From the NCBI GenBank assembly GCA_041398665.1, contig JAWKUH010000026.1, forward strand, positions 14,731 through 78,730: DNA of 64,000 nt. Reading direction: 5' to 3'. Positions 37,189 through 44,663 of the stretch are shown here, in pieces (position 1 is the stretch's first letter; each line of letters begins with the position of its first letter). A program made the position numbers and the translations under genes. This DNA is from Rohdeia sp041398665. GTDB taxonomy: Bacteria; Planctomycetota; UBA1135; GCA-002686595. The notes beneath the pieces were generated by a model. That model saw only the letters and a list, made by a program, of their open reading frames with translations, made no database searches and was not told the origin of the DNA.

Positions 37189-38391
37189 TCAGCGGACGAA
37201 GGGGCGCTCGGCGAGCCGAGCGACGTCGGGCAGCTCGCCCGCGAGGGGCGCGGCGTACGCCAGGAACGCGTCGGCCACCCTCCCCGGGCCGTCGAGGAAG
37301 TTCTCCGGCAGGTGCCGCGTGCGCTGCGCGACCCGCTCGAGCTCGGCGAGCGCGTACCCCGCGGCGTAGGGACCGTCCTCCGACCGTTCGATGACGACCG
37401 TTCCCGAGGGTCGATCGGGTCCGAACGCGAACTCGACCGCGCGACGACCGACCTCGCGCGCCTCGCGCGCGTCGACCTCGGAGACGACGCCGACGAACGC
37501 GCGCTGGAGGTAGCCGAAGGTGTCGGCGCGCACGCGCGTCCGCTTCCCGAGCGCGTCCTTCACGTGCGCGGCGAGGACGTCGCCGAGCGCCCCCGAACCC
37601 GACAGCACCTCGTTGCCGTGTGCGTCGTGCTCGCCGGAGCGGTGCCACGTCCCGCCCTCGGGTGCGCGGATGCCCTCCGAGACGGCGACGACGCAGCGCC
37701 CCAGCCGGTCGACGACGTCGGTGACCTGCGACTTGAACGTGTCGGGGTCGACGCGCACCTCGGGCGGGTAGACGAGGTGCGGACCGTCGTCGTCGAAGCG
37801 CCGCGCGAGCAGGCTCGCCGCCGTCAGCCATCCGGCGTGACGCCCCATGATCACGTCGATCTTCACGCCGCCGAGCGAGCGGTTGTCGAGGTTGTCCCCC
37901 ATCACCGCGAGCGCGACGAAGCGCGCCGCCGACCCGTACCCCGGGCAGTGGTCCGTCACCTCGAGGTCGTTGTCGATCGTCTTCGGGACGTGGATCAGCG
38001 AGAGGTCGTAGCCCTCGCGCCGCGCGGCCTCGCCGATGAGGTGCGCGGTCTCCGCCGTGTCGTTGCCGCCGATGTAGCAGAACGTCCGGACGCCGAGCTC
38101 CTCCAGCCGTTCGAGCGCGCGCACGCACTCCTCGTGGTTCGGCTTCTTGCGCACGGACCCGAGCGCCGCGCAGGGCGTGCGCGCGACGCGCTCCAGGTCC
38201 TCGGCGGACTCGTCCGTGAGGTCGACGAGGTCGCCCTCGAGCAGTCCGGCGATCCCCCGCCGCGCACCGATGACCCGCCCCACCTCCGAGCGCGCGCGCG
38301 CCGACTCGACGACTCCGACGAGGCTCTGGTTGATGACGGCGGTCGGACCGCCGGACTGGCCCACGAGGAGGTTGCCGAGGGGGGTGGTCAT
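37189..38391 (-). CDS. pfp: 6-phosphofructokinase, pyrophosphate-dependent type
   Basis: 400 residues. Interconverts fructose 6-phosphate and fructose 1,6-bisphosphate in the cytoplasm. The N-terminal GQSGGPTAVINQSL is the phosphofructokinase loop. IGGNDT (Gly108-Thr112) replaces the GGDGS of ATP-dependent enzymes, and PKTIDND (136-142) has Lys137 where ATP enzymes have Gly; both changes indicate pyrophosphate as phosphoryl donor. MGRHAGW and the C-terminal GYLQRAFVG support the fold. Because PPi-type enzymes work near equilibrium, it may run both in glycolysis and gluconeogenesis. It shares the PPi pool with the membrane pyrophosphatase encoded at 19648. Confidence 0.93.
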   Translation of the reverse strand: MTTPLGNLLVGQSGGPTAVINQSLVGVVESARARSEVGRVIGARRGIAGLLEGDLVDLTDESAEDLERVARTPCAALGSVRKKPNHEECVRALERLEELGVRTFCYIGGNDTAETAHLIGEAARREGYDLSLIHVPKTIDNDLEVTDHCPGYGSAARFVALAVMGDNLDNRSLGGVKIDVIMGRHAGWLTAASLLARRFDDDGPHLVYPPEVRVDPDTFKSQVTDVVDRLGRCVVAVSEGIRAPEGGTWHRSGEHDAHGNEVLSGSGALGDVLAAHVKDALGKRTRVRADTFGYLQRAFVGVVSEVDAREAREVGRRAVEFAFGPDRPSGTVVIERSEDGPYAAGYALAELERVAQRTRHLPENFLDGPGRVADAFLAYAAPLAGELPDVARLAERPFVR

Positions 38392-38431
38392 GGGTGGGGT
38401 CGCGGAAGTGCGAGGAGCGCGGGCGCGACGC

Positions 38432-38459
38432 TTGATCCGCGCGGCTCGACTGCTAGAGT
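38432..38459 (+). promoter_or_regulatory. Promoter of the tRNA-Leu gene
   Basis: TTGATC (38432-38437), a 16-nt spacer and TAGAGT (38454-38459), 49 nt before the tRNA 5' end. Good match to a housekeeping promoter. Confidence 0.6.
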
Positions 38460-38508
38460 TCTCGGCTCGCCGGTCGCGCGACGCCTCGTGCGGAGCGCGA
38501 CGAGCCCT

Positions 38509-38596
38509 GCCCGGGTGGTGAAATTGGTAGACACGCCAGACTAAGGATCTGGTGGCCCAAAAGGCCTTGCTGGTTCGAGTCCAGTCCCGGGCACCA
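38509..38596 (+). tRNA. tRNA-Leu, anticodon AAG
   Basis: 88 nt with encoded CCA. The acceptor GCCCGGG (38509-38515) pairs with CCCGGGC before ACCA. The D arm is GTG..CAC. The anticodon stem CCAGA/TCTGG encloses loop CTAAGGA, placing the anticodon at 38543-38545 = AAG. The long variable arm with GGCC..GGCC is typical of class II (Leu), and the T arm contains TTCGAGT. AAG is rare in bacteria, which normally use GAG; A34 would need deamination to inosine to read CTC. Confidence 0.93.
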
Positions 38597-38666
38597 AATT
38601 CGGTGGCGCGCGCTCGCGCCGACGGAACGAGCGCGAGCGGCCGACGGCGCGAGGCCCGGCGCGGGA

Positions 38667-40694
38667 TCAGTTCCCGGGGGCCGCGGGCACGACGCGCGCG
38701 TCGAGCTGGAAGTCCTTGGCGTCGAAGCGGATCTCGAGGAGCGCCCGCGCGATGCCGAGCAGGAGGTCGAGGCGGCCGTCGATCTCCGCGATCTTGCCGG
38801 GCAGGCGTTCCTGCACGTAGTTCTGCTGGAACTCGTTGATCGCGGGTCGGACGTACTCCTCGAGCTGGAGCTCGACGTCGGGCGAGAGGTTGCCCCAGAT
38901 CTCGCCGGGGAAGCGCTCCGCGACGACCTTCTTCTCGATGCGCGGTCGCTCGACGGACCAGTCGATCGAGTCGACGATCTCGTCGCGCGCGCTCGTCCGC
39001 ATCATCGCGCGCAGGTCGTCCTCCATCTTCGACGGGTCGAGCCACAGCATGGCCGAGAGCGACGGGAGTCCGGTGTTGAACATGCCGGCGAACTCCGGAC
39101 GGTCGGCGAGCGACACCCGACGGCTCGAACCGGACGACGCCGTGCTGAACAGGAGACTCGGCATCTTGTAGTGGTTCGTCACCACGAAGACGTCCTGGTT
39201 CACGCCGGTCGCGACGTGCCCCGTCCCCTTCACGAGCGGCGACCAGTACTCCGTGATCTTCCAGCCCTGGACCTCGTTGATGTAGATCCCGGGCTCCTCC
39301 GGCGTCCTGCCCTGCAGCCCGAGTCGCGCGGCGTTGCGCGAGTCCTCGAGACGCTCGAGAAGACCCGCCTTGCCGGGATCGGGGTGGTAGAGCCGGTCGG
39401 TGTCCTCGATCCAGAGGACGAGCGCCCAGCACACCGTCGGACGACCGTCGTTCGGCGGGTCGCCCTTCTCCTTCGCGAAGTCGTTCGCGCGCACGATCAG
39501 TCCGACGCGGTCCCGGAACGTCGCTTCGAGGTCCGCGATGAACGTGTCGACGCGCGCGTAGCCGAAGATCGGGTTCAGGATCTCGGTCTCGAGGTTGTCG
39601 ATCAGGGCGCGCTCGGCGGACGCGACGGCGAGCCGGAGCAGCTCGCCGAGGTCGGTCTCGATGTAGAAGACGAGCCCCGAGTCGGCGGGTGCGATCTCGC
39701 CGATCGTGCGCGCGATGTCGCGCTGGTCCGCCGGTCGGTGGCGGTAGATGCGCTTCTGCTCCGACGTGAGCGCGTCGGTGCGCCAGCCGCCCTCGAGACG
39801 CAGCGAGACGAGGCCCTCGTCGAGGCCCAGCGCGCCCGCGATCTCGCTCACCGCGCCGAGCGAGAGGATCCGCCCCGCGAGCGCCTCGCCGAAGTCGACG
39901 CTGTTCGGGTCCGGGAGCGGTCCGTCCGCGCCGAGCTTCCTCGGCAGGTCGTCCGACCGGACGTAGATCTCGAGGTCGTCCTCGTCGTTCGCGTGCTCGA
40001 GGATCTGGTCGCTGTAGCGCGCGCTCATGCCGAACGAGTTCTCGGCGCGCTCGCGCTCGAGTCGCTTGGCGGCGGCGCACATCGCGCTCGTGTTGCTGAC
40101 GACCAGCACGTCCGAGATGCGCGTGAAGCACAGCGGCTGCGTGAGCTGACCGCCGGTGAGCGTGATGACCTCGCCGTCGTCGCTGGTCGAGAAGCCCTGC
40201 TTCTCGAGTCCGAACCAGCTCGGCTTCTCGAGCGCGGCGTAGGCCAGCTTCGCCATCCAGTTGCCGCGGCCGTAGGCGGCCCACTCGACGCTCCCCGGTC
40301 CCTGCCGGTCGAAGTACGCGGCCAGGGCGAGGTCCGATCCGCCGAAGACCTCGAGCGGGTTGGTGCGGATCGGCAGGTTCGCGAGCTGGTTCGAGACCTC
40401 CGTGCGCACCTCGTCGTACTTGGCCCTCGCGTCGGCCAGCGCCGGCAGCTCGGCGACCTTCCCGAACGGGCCCTTCGCCAGTTCGTCCGCGCGGCGCAGC
40501 CGCAGCTCCGCGTCGAAGTCGCGCTCGAGATCGGCGCGCGCGACGAACAGGTCGACGTCGCGCGGGACGAGGGTCGAGACGTCCGGTGCGTAGGCGCCCT
40601 CGAACGGATTGAACAGGAAGGTCGAGAACGCGAAGAAGCCGGTGAAGGCCAGCACGCCGAGGACGACGAGCGCGATGCGCAGGATTCGTTTCAT
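38667..40694 (-). CDS. Large membrane-anchored extracytoplasmic protein, unknown function
   Basis: 675 residues, start ATG at 40694. An N-terminal anchor MKRILRIALVVLGVLAFTGF is followed by a long soluble body without further clear helices. Recognisable stretches include LVPRDVDLFVARADLERDF, SDLALAAYFDRQGPGSVEWA, then VLVVSNTSAMCAAAKRLERE and FVVTNHYKMPSLLFSTASSG. The recurring pattern of small-residue strands and charged helices resembles DUF3352-like scaffold proteins, but I cannot assign a family. It lies 70 nt downstream of the tRNA on the opposite strand. Confidence 0.65.
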   Translation of the reverse strand: MKRILRIALVVLGVLAFTGFFAFSTFLFNPFEGAYAPDVSTLVPRDVDLFVARADLERDFDAELRLRRADELAKGPFGKVAELPALADARAKYDEVRTEVSNQLANLPIRTNPLEVFGGSDLALAAYFDRQGPGSVEWAAYGRGNWMAKLAYAALEKPSWFGLEKQGFSTSDDGEVITLTGGQLTQPLCFTRISDVLVVSNTSAMCAAAKRLERERAENSFGMSARYSDQILEHANDEDDLEIYVRSDDLPRKLGADGPLPDPNSVDFGEALAGRILSLGAVSEIAGALGLDEGLVSLRLEGGWRTDALTSEQKRIYRHRPADQRDIARTIGEIAPADSGLVFYIETDLGELLRLAVASAERALIDNLETEILNPIFGYARVDTFIADLEATFRDRVGLIVRANDFAKEKGDPPNDGRPTVCWALVLWIEDTDRLYHPDPGKAGLLERLEDSRNAARLGLQGRTPEEPGIYINEVQGWKITEYWSPLVKGTGHVATGVNQDVFVVTNHYKMPSLLFSTASSGSSRRVSLADRPEFAGMFNTGLPSLSAMLWLDPSKMEDDLRAMMRTSARDEIVDSIDWSVERPRIEKKVVAERFPGEIWGNLSPDVELQLEEYVRPAINEFQQNYVQERLPGKIAEIDGRLDLLLGIARALLEIRFDAKDFQLDARVVPAAPGN

Positions 40695-40973
40695 GGACCA
40701 GGGCTCGGAGAGCGAGCGGAGAGGCGAGCGGACGGGCCGACGGCGCGCGTGAGGGTCGGGTGGTCGGAACGGGCCGCCCCCGACCGGCCTCTCGTCGGCT
40801 CGCGAGCTCGGGGCGCCCCGCCCGAGCTCCCGCGGACGGAGGACCATACGTGCTCGGGGGGCGCCGGTCGAAGGCGCTCCGCGGCGACGGTGCGCGCACG
40901 GGAGCCCCGGGCCGACGGAGCGAACCCCGGGAGGACGCCGGCGAGCGCCGCTTCTTCCGGGACCTCCCGCCGC

Positions 40974-40979
40974 TATCCT
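40974..40979 (+). promoter_or_regulatory. -10-like hexamer TATCCT before the aminotransferase
   Basis: TATCCT, seven bases, then the ATG at 40987; no ribosome-binding site. CTTCTT at 40951 is a weak -35 candidate. Confidence 0.45.
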
Positions 40980-40986
40980 CCCCGCG

Positions 40987-42153
40987 ATGCGTCGTTCGCA
41001 GCGGGCCGCACGGGCTCGGACCTCGATCACCCTCGTCCTGTCCGCCCGCGCGAAGGAACTCCGGCGCTCGGGTCGCGACGTCGTCGACATGTCGGTCGGC
41101 GAGCCCGACTTCCCCGCGCCGGAGGTCGTGCGGCGCACCGCGTCGGAGCGCGCCCTCTCGGGCGACGTGCGCTACAGCCCCGCCGCCGGTTCGCCGGAAC
41201 TCCGCGCGGCGATCGCGCGCCACCTCTCGGAGACGCGCGGCGTCCCGTTCGCCGCGGACGAGGTGTGGGTCGGACACAGCGCCAAGCACGCGCTGTCGGT
41301 GGCGTGCACCGCGCTCTTCGACCCGGGCGATCGGATGCTCCTGCCGCAGCCCGGTTGGCTCTCCTACGACGAGATGTCGTTGCTCGCCGGACTCGAGCCG
41401 GTCCCCGTGCCGGGTCGCGCGGACGGCGGCCCCGACCTCGACGCGCTGGATCGCGCGGCGCCGGGAGCTTCCGCGCTGTGGATCAACTCGCCGTGCAACC
41501 CGACGGGCCAGGTGTGGAGTCGCGACGAGCTCGCGGCGGCGGTCGACCTCGCCGTCCGGCACGACCTCGTGATCCTCTCCGACGAGATCTATCGCCGGCT
41601 CGTGTACGACGGACGTCCGTGCCTCTCCCCGCTCGAGGTCGATCCGCGGGCGCGCGAGCGGACCGTGGTCGTCGACGGTGCGTCGAAGATCTTCTGCATG
41701 ACGGGCTACCGCATCGGGTTCGCCGCGGGACCGAGGGACGCCATCGAGGCGTTCACGACCGTCGGCAGCCAGACGGCGGGCTCGCCGAACACGATCTCGC
41801 AGGCGGCGTACGCCGCCGCACTCGCGAGCGAGCCGCCCGAGGTCGCGACGATGGTGGCGACCTACCGCGAGCGCCGCGACGTGCTCGTCGCCGGGCTGCG
41901 CGCGCTCGGCCTCGCGTTCCCCGAGCCGCGCGGCGCGTTCTACGTCTTCCCCGACGCGACGCCGTTGCTCGAGGGGCGCGAGGACTCGGAGGAACTCTGC
42001 CGCGAGCTGCTCGAGCGCGAGGGCCTCGTCCTCGTCCCCGGCAGCGCGTTCGGCGCGCCGCGGCACGTGCGCCTCTCGTACGCACTTCCGCTCGAACGCA
42101 TCGAGGCCGCGCTCGAGCGACTGGGTCGGTTCGCCGCGACGCGGGTCCGCTGA
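40987..42153 (+). CDS. Class I/II PLP-dependent aminotransferase, aspartate/aromatic type
   Basis: 388 residues. Fold type I: VVDMSVGEPDFPAPE (substrate loop), YSPAAGSPELRAAIA, INSPCNPTGQVW (NPTG), ILSDEIYRRLVYDG (PLP ring Asp) and DGASKIFCMTGYRIGF with the Schiff-base Lys234 are the AspC/AspB-subfamily landmarks. The C-terminal LVLVPGSAFG and VRLSYALP supply the substrate-binding Arg. The amino-acid specificity cannot be read off. It is followed 31 nt later by a nitroreductase with its own -10-like site. Confidence 0.9.
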   Translation: MRRSQRAARARTSITLVLSARAKELRRSGRDVVDMSVGEPDFPAPEVVRRTASERALSGDVRYSPAAGSPELRAAIARHLSETRGVPFAADEVWVGHSAKHALSVACTALFDPGDRMLLPQPGWLSYDEMSLLAGLEPVPVPGRADGGPDLDALDRAAPGASALWINSPCNPTGQVWSRDELAAAVDLAVRHDLVILSDEIYRRLVYDGRPCLSPLEVDPRARERTVVVDGASKIFCMTGYRIGFAAGPRDAIEAFTTVGSQTAGSPNTISQAAYAAALASEPPEVATMVATYRERRDVLVAGLRALGLAFPEPRGAFYVFPDATPLLEGREDSEELCRELLEREGLVLVPGSAFGAPRHVRLSYALPLERIEAALERLGRFAATRVR

Positions 42154-42172
42154 GCCCGGCGCGCGGCGCTGC

Positions 42173-42178
42173 TATCCT
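42173..42178 (+). promoter_or_regulatory. -10-like hexamer TATCCT before the nitroreductase
   Basis: TATCCT, six bases, then ATG at 42185, the tightest of the leaderless-type sites and identical in hexamer to that of the gene before it. Confidence 0.45.
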
Positions 42179-42184
42179 GCGCGC

Positions 42185-42767
42185 ATGCTGATCCAGCCCT
42201 TCGACGGCGCCGCGCGCGAGGCGGCGGACCGTCTGCTGCGCGAGCGCAGGACGGTGCACGAGTTCGACGGGCGCACGCCGTTGCGCGAGGTCGTGCTCGA
42301 GGCGCTCGACCTCGCGCGGTACGCGCCGAACCACAAGCTCACGAACCCGTGGAAGTGGTACTGGCTGGGGCGCCGGACGATCGAGAAGGTCTGCGGCCCC
42401 AACGCGCGCAGACCGTGCGGATCGAGAAGGGTGAGGAGGCGGCGCGGAAGAAGCTCGATCGCTGGCTCAAGCTGCCGGGTTGCCTGTGCTGACCGCACCC
42501 GTGAACGAGGACGACCCGGTGCGGCACCAGGAGGACTTACGCGGCGTGCTGTTGCGCGGCGCTGGTCCTGATGCAGGCCCCGGGTGCGCGGCGTCGGCAT
42601 CGAAGTGGAGCACGGGTCCCGTCACGCGACACCCTGAGTTCTACGAGCTGCTCGGTCTCGATCGCATGCGGAGCACGTGGTCGGGCTGTTCTGGTACGGG
42701 TATCCCGCGGAGATCCTCGGAGATGAGGAGGAAGCCGGCGAGCGAGTCGTTGTTCGAGTTGAAGTAG
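42185..42767 (+). CDS. Nitroreductase-family flavoprotein, frame-broken
   Basis: The first ~75 residues (LLRERRTVHEFDGRTPLREV, LDLARYAPNHKLTNPWKWYW) are the classical RR(S/T)...F opening with an ..APN.....PW motif for FMN binding. The frame changes near 42415 to RIEKGEEAARKKLDRWLKLP and again near 42540 to DYAACCCAALVLMQ, the internal helix. Another frame gives EFYELLGLD and VVGLFWYGYP. The C-terminus RRKPASESLFELK is the usual RKP..E end. About 195 residues. Oxidoreductase on quinones or nitro compounds; specificity unknown. Confidence 0.75.
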
Positions 42768-42780
42768 CGGCGAGGGCGGG

Positions 42781-43215
42781 CGCGCGCGGGCCTGCGGCCG
42801 CGCGGATGCCGCGGGGACCACGGAGCACACGAAGAGCACGAAGGCGAACCGCCCAGGTGGTGTCTCCTCGTGAACCTGCTTCGGGTGTGCTCTGTGGTTG
42901 CCGTCCGGTCCTTCGGCGCATCGACGACGGCGAGGACGGGGCGCGGCCTGCGAGCCGCGCGGCCGAACCACGGACGCACACGAAGAGCACGAAGTCGAAA
43001 CCGCCCAGGTGGTCTTCGTGTGCTTGGTGTGCTCTGTGGTTACCCGTCCTGCTCGGCGCATCGACGACCGGCGAGTACGGGGCGCGGCCTGCGAGCCGCG
43101 CGGTTGGAACCACGGAGCACACGAAGAACACGAAGGAGGACCGCCCGCGTGGCCTTCGTGTGCTCCTTGTGCTCTGTGGTTGCCTCCAGCCCTTCGGTGC
43201 CGCAGGCGCCGCACG
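42781..43215. repeat. Tandem array of three hairpin elements (block E)
   Basis: Three related units start with ACCACGGAGCACACG-like left arms at 42817, 42967 and 43109 and end with a GTGCTCTGTGGTT right arm at 42899, 43041 and 43181. The arms of each unit are imperfect complements around a CCGCCCAGGTGG-type centre. Spacers between units carry GGCGCGGCCTGCGAGCCGCG and a conserved GGCGCATCGACGAC run. Period 142-150 bp. Confidence 0.85.
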
Positions 43216-43225
43216 CAGGCTCGCC

Positions 43226-44611
43226 TCAGGACACCCGGTACGCGTTCTTGGCACCCCGGAACTCCTCGAGCGCGATCTCCTGCACCTTCGCGAGCACGCG
43301 CGGGTCGTCGCTGTCCGCCAGGACGTAGAACTTCCACAGGTTGCGGTAGGCATTCTCGAGATCGACGAGCCGCGGCACGCGGTCGGCGAAGAGGCCGAGC
43401 GGCTTCGGCTCGGACTCGCCAGGCCAGAGGACGTGCGTCGCCGCCTCCTTGAGCTGCATCCGCGCGGCCGGGCAGTACACGATCACGTCGACGTCCTTGC
43501 CCGTCGCGAAGCTCGCCGCCTCGCCGATCCGGCGCTCGGCACCGCGGCGCTCCTCGGCCGCCTCGCGGGCGAAGAAGCGCGCGACCAGGTCGCGCTGCGC
43601 CTCCTCGTTGTCGTAGCGCGGGAACACCGCGGCCCGCTTGTAGAGCCTGCGCACGCGCACGCCGTCGACGAGGCGCTGCACCCGCCGCTCGGTCTCCGTG
43701 TCGGCCGCCCGCGCCGCGTCGACGAGCAGGGCGAGCAACGAGTCGTCGGTCCGCTCGAAGAGGTCGGAGTCGGCGAGCAGTCCGGCACCGAGCACCGCCT
43801 CGACGGCGCGCGCGACCATCGCGCCGGCGGCCACCTTCGCGTGGTGGTAGTAGACGCGCTCCGAGAAGTAGTAGCGCGCCTCGAGCATGCGCACGATCTC
43901 GGACAGGATGTCCTCGCGCAGCAGCTCGCGCTTGGCGAGGTCGATGAAGAGGTTCCCGCTGCGCCGGTCGACCTTGAAGTACGAGCCGAGTCGCTCGTCC
44001 ACCGAGAGACGGAGCCCGGTGTAGTACGCGTCGCGCGCCAGGTAGTCGAGGATGTCGGAGCAGATGGTGTCCGACGTGAGCTGCGTCCAGTACGCCGGCA
44101 CGGTCCGGCCGCCGGGTTCGGGGGCGAGCACGGCGAGGACGTCGTCCAGCACGCCGAGGTCCGCGAGCCGCCGCCCGAGCTGCGTGCGCGTCGACAGCGC
44201 GCGCTCGTAGCGCGAGCGCGAGTCGTGCCGCTCGATCAGTCCCGACTGGTCCTCGATGTTGTGCCCGAAGGGCATGTGCGTCACGTCGTGCACGAGCGCC
44301 GCCATGCGGACGACGCGCGCCTCCTCGTCCGCGATGCGCAGGCACGAGCGCGGGTCGAGCTCGAAGTTGCGGTTCACCGCGTCGACGAGCTTCCCGGTGA
44401 CGTGCAGCGTCCCGATCGAGTGCTCGAAGCGCGTGTGCTGCGCACCGGGGAAGACGAGGTAGGCCGTGCCGAGCTGCTTGACGCCGCGCAGGCGCTGCAT
44501 CTCGCGCGTGTCGAGGAGCGAGAGCTCCTCGCCGGTGAGGTGCACGTCGCCGTGCACGGGATCGCGGACGACGCTGAAGGCTCTGGTACGACTCAACGGA
44601 GTGGCGGGCAC
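43226..44611 (-). CDS. HD-domain phosphohydrolase, dGTPase/SAMHD1-like
   Basis: 461 residues. The opening VRDPVHGDVHLTGEELSLLD and QRLRGVKQLGTAYLVFPGAQ and HTRFEHSIG (His64) are typical of the HD superfamily branch containing SAMHD1 and YdhJ-like proteins. AALVHDVTHMPFGH gives His108-Asp109, and SDILDYLARDAYYTG supplies the final metal Asp region. Substrates in the family are dNTPs or other phosphate esters; this member's is unknown. The stop is 10 nt from the array of block E. The reverse-strand start at 44611 overlaps nothing. Confidence 0.88.
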   Translation of the reverse strand: MPATPLSRTRAFSVVRDPVHGDVHLTGEELSLLDTREMQRLRGVKQLGTAYLVFPGAQHTRFEHSIGTLHVTGKLVDAVNRNFELDPRSCLRIADEEARVVRMAALVHDVTHMPFGHNIEDQSGLIERHDSRSRYERALSTRTQLGRRLADLGVLDDVLAVLAPEPGGRTVPAYWTQLTSDTICSDILDYLARDAYYTGLRLSVDERLGSYFKVDRRSGNLFIDLAKRELLREDILSEIVRMLEARYYFSERVYYHHAKVAAGAMVARAVEAVLGAGLLADSDLFERTDDSLLALLVDAARAADTETERRVQRLVDGVRVRRLYKRAAVFPRYDNEEAQRDLVARFFAREAAEERRGAERRIGEAASFATGKDVDVIVYCPAARMQLKEAATHVLWPGESEPKPLGLFADRVPRLVDLENAYRNLWKFYVLADSDDPRVLAKVQEIALEEFRGAKNAYRVS

Positions 44612-44663
44612 CCGTTCTCGGGGCGCGTGCGGTGGACGGCGGGCGCGGAGAGGGCGGTGCCCG

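Noticed and set aside
38391..42066. Reverse ORF upstream of pfp running through the tRNA and the aminotransferase
   Set aside because: It is the upstream extension of the pfp frame; it overlaps a tRNA and two well-supported genes.
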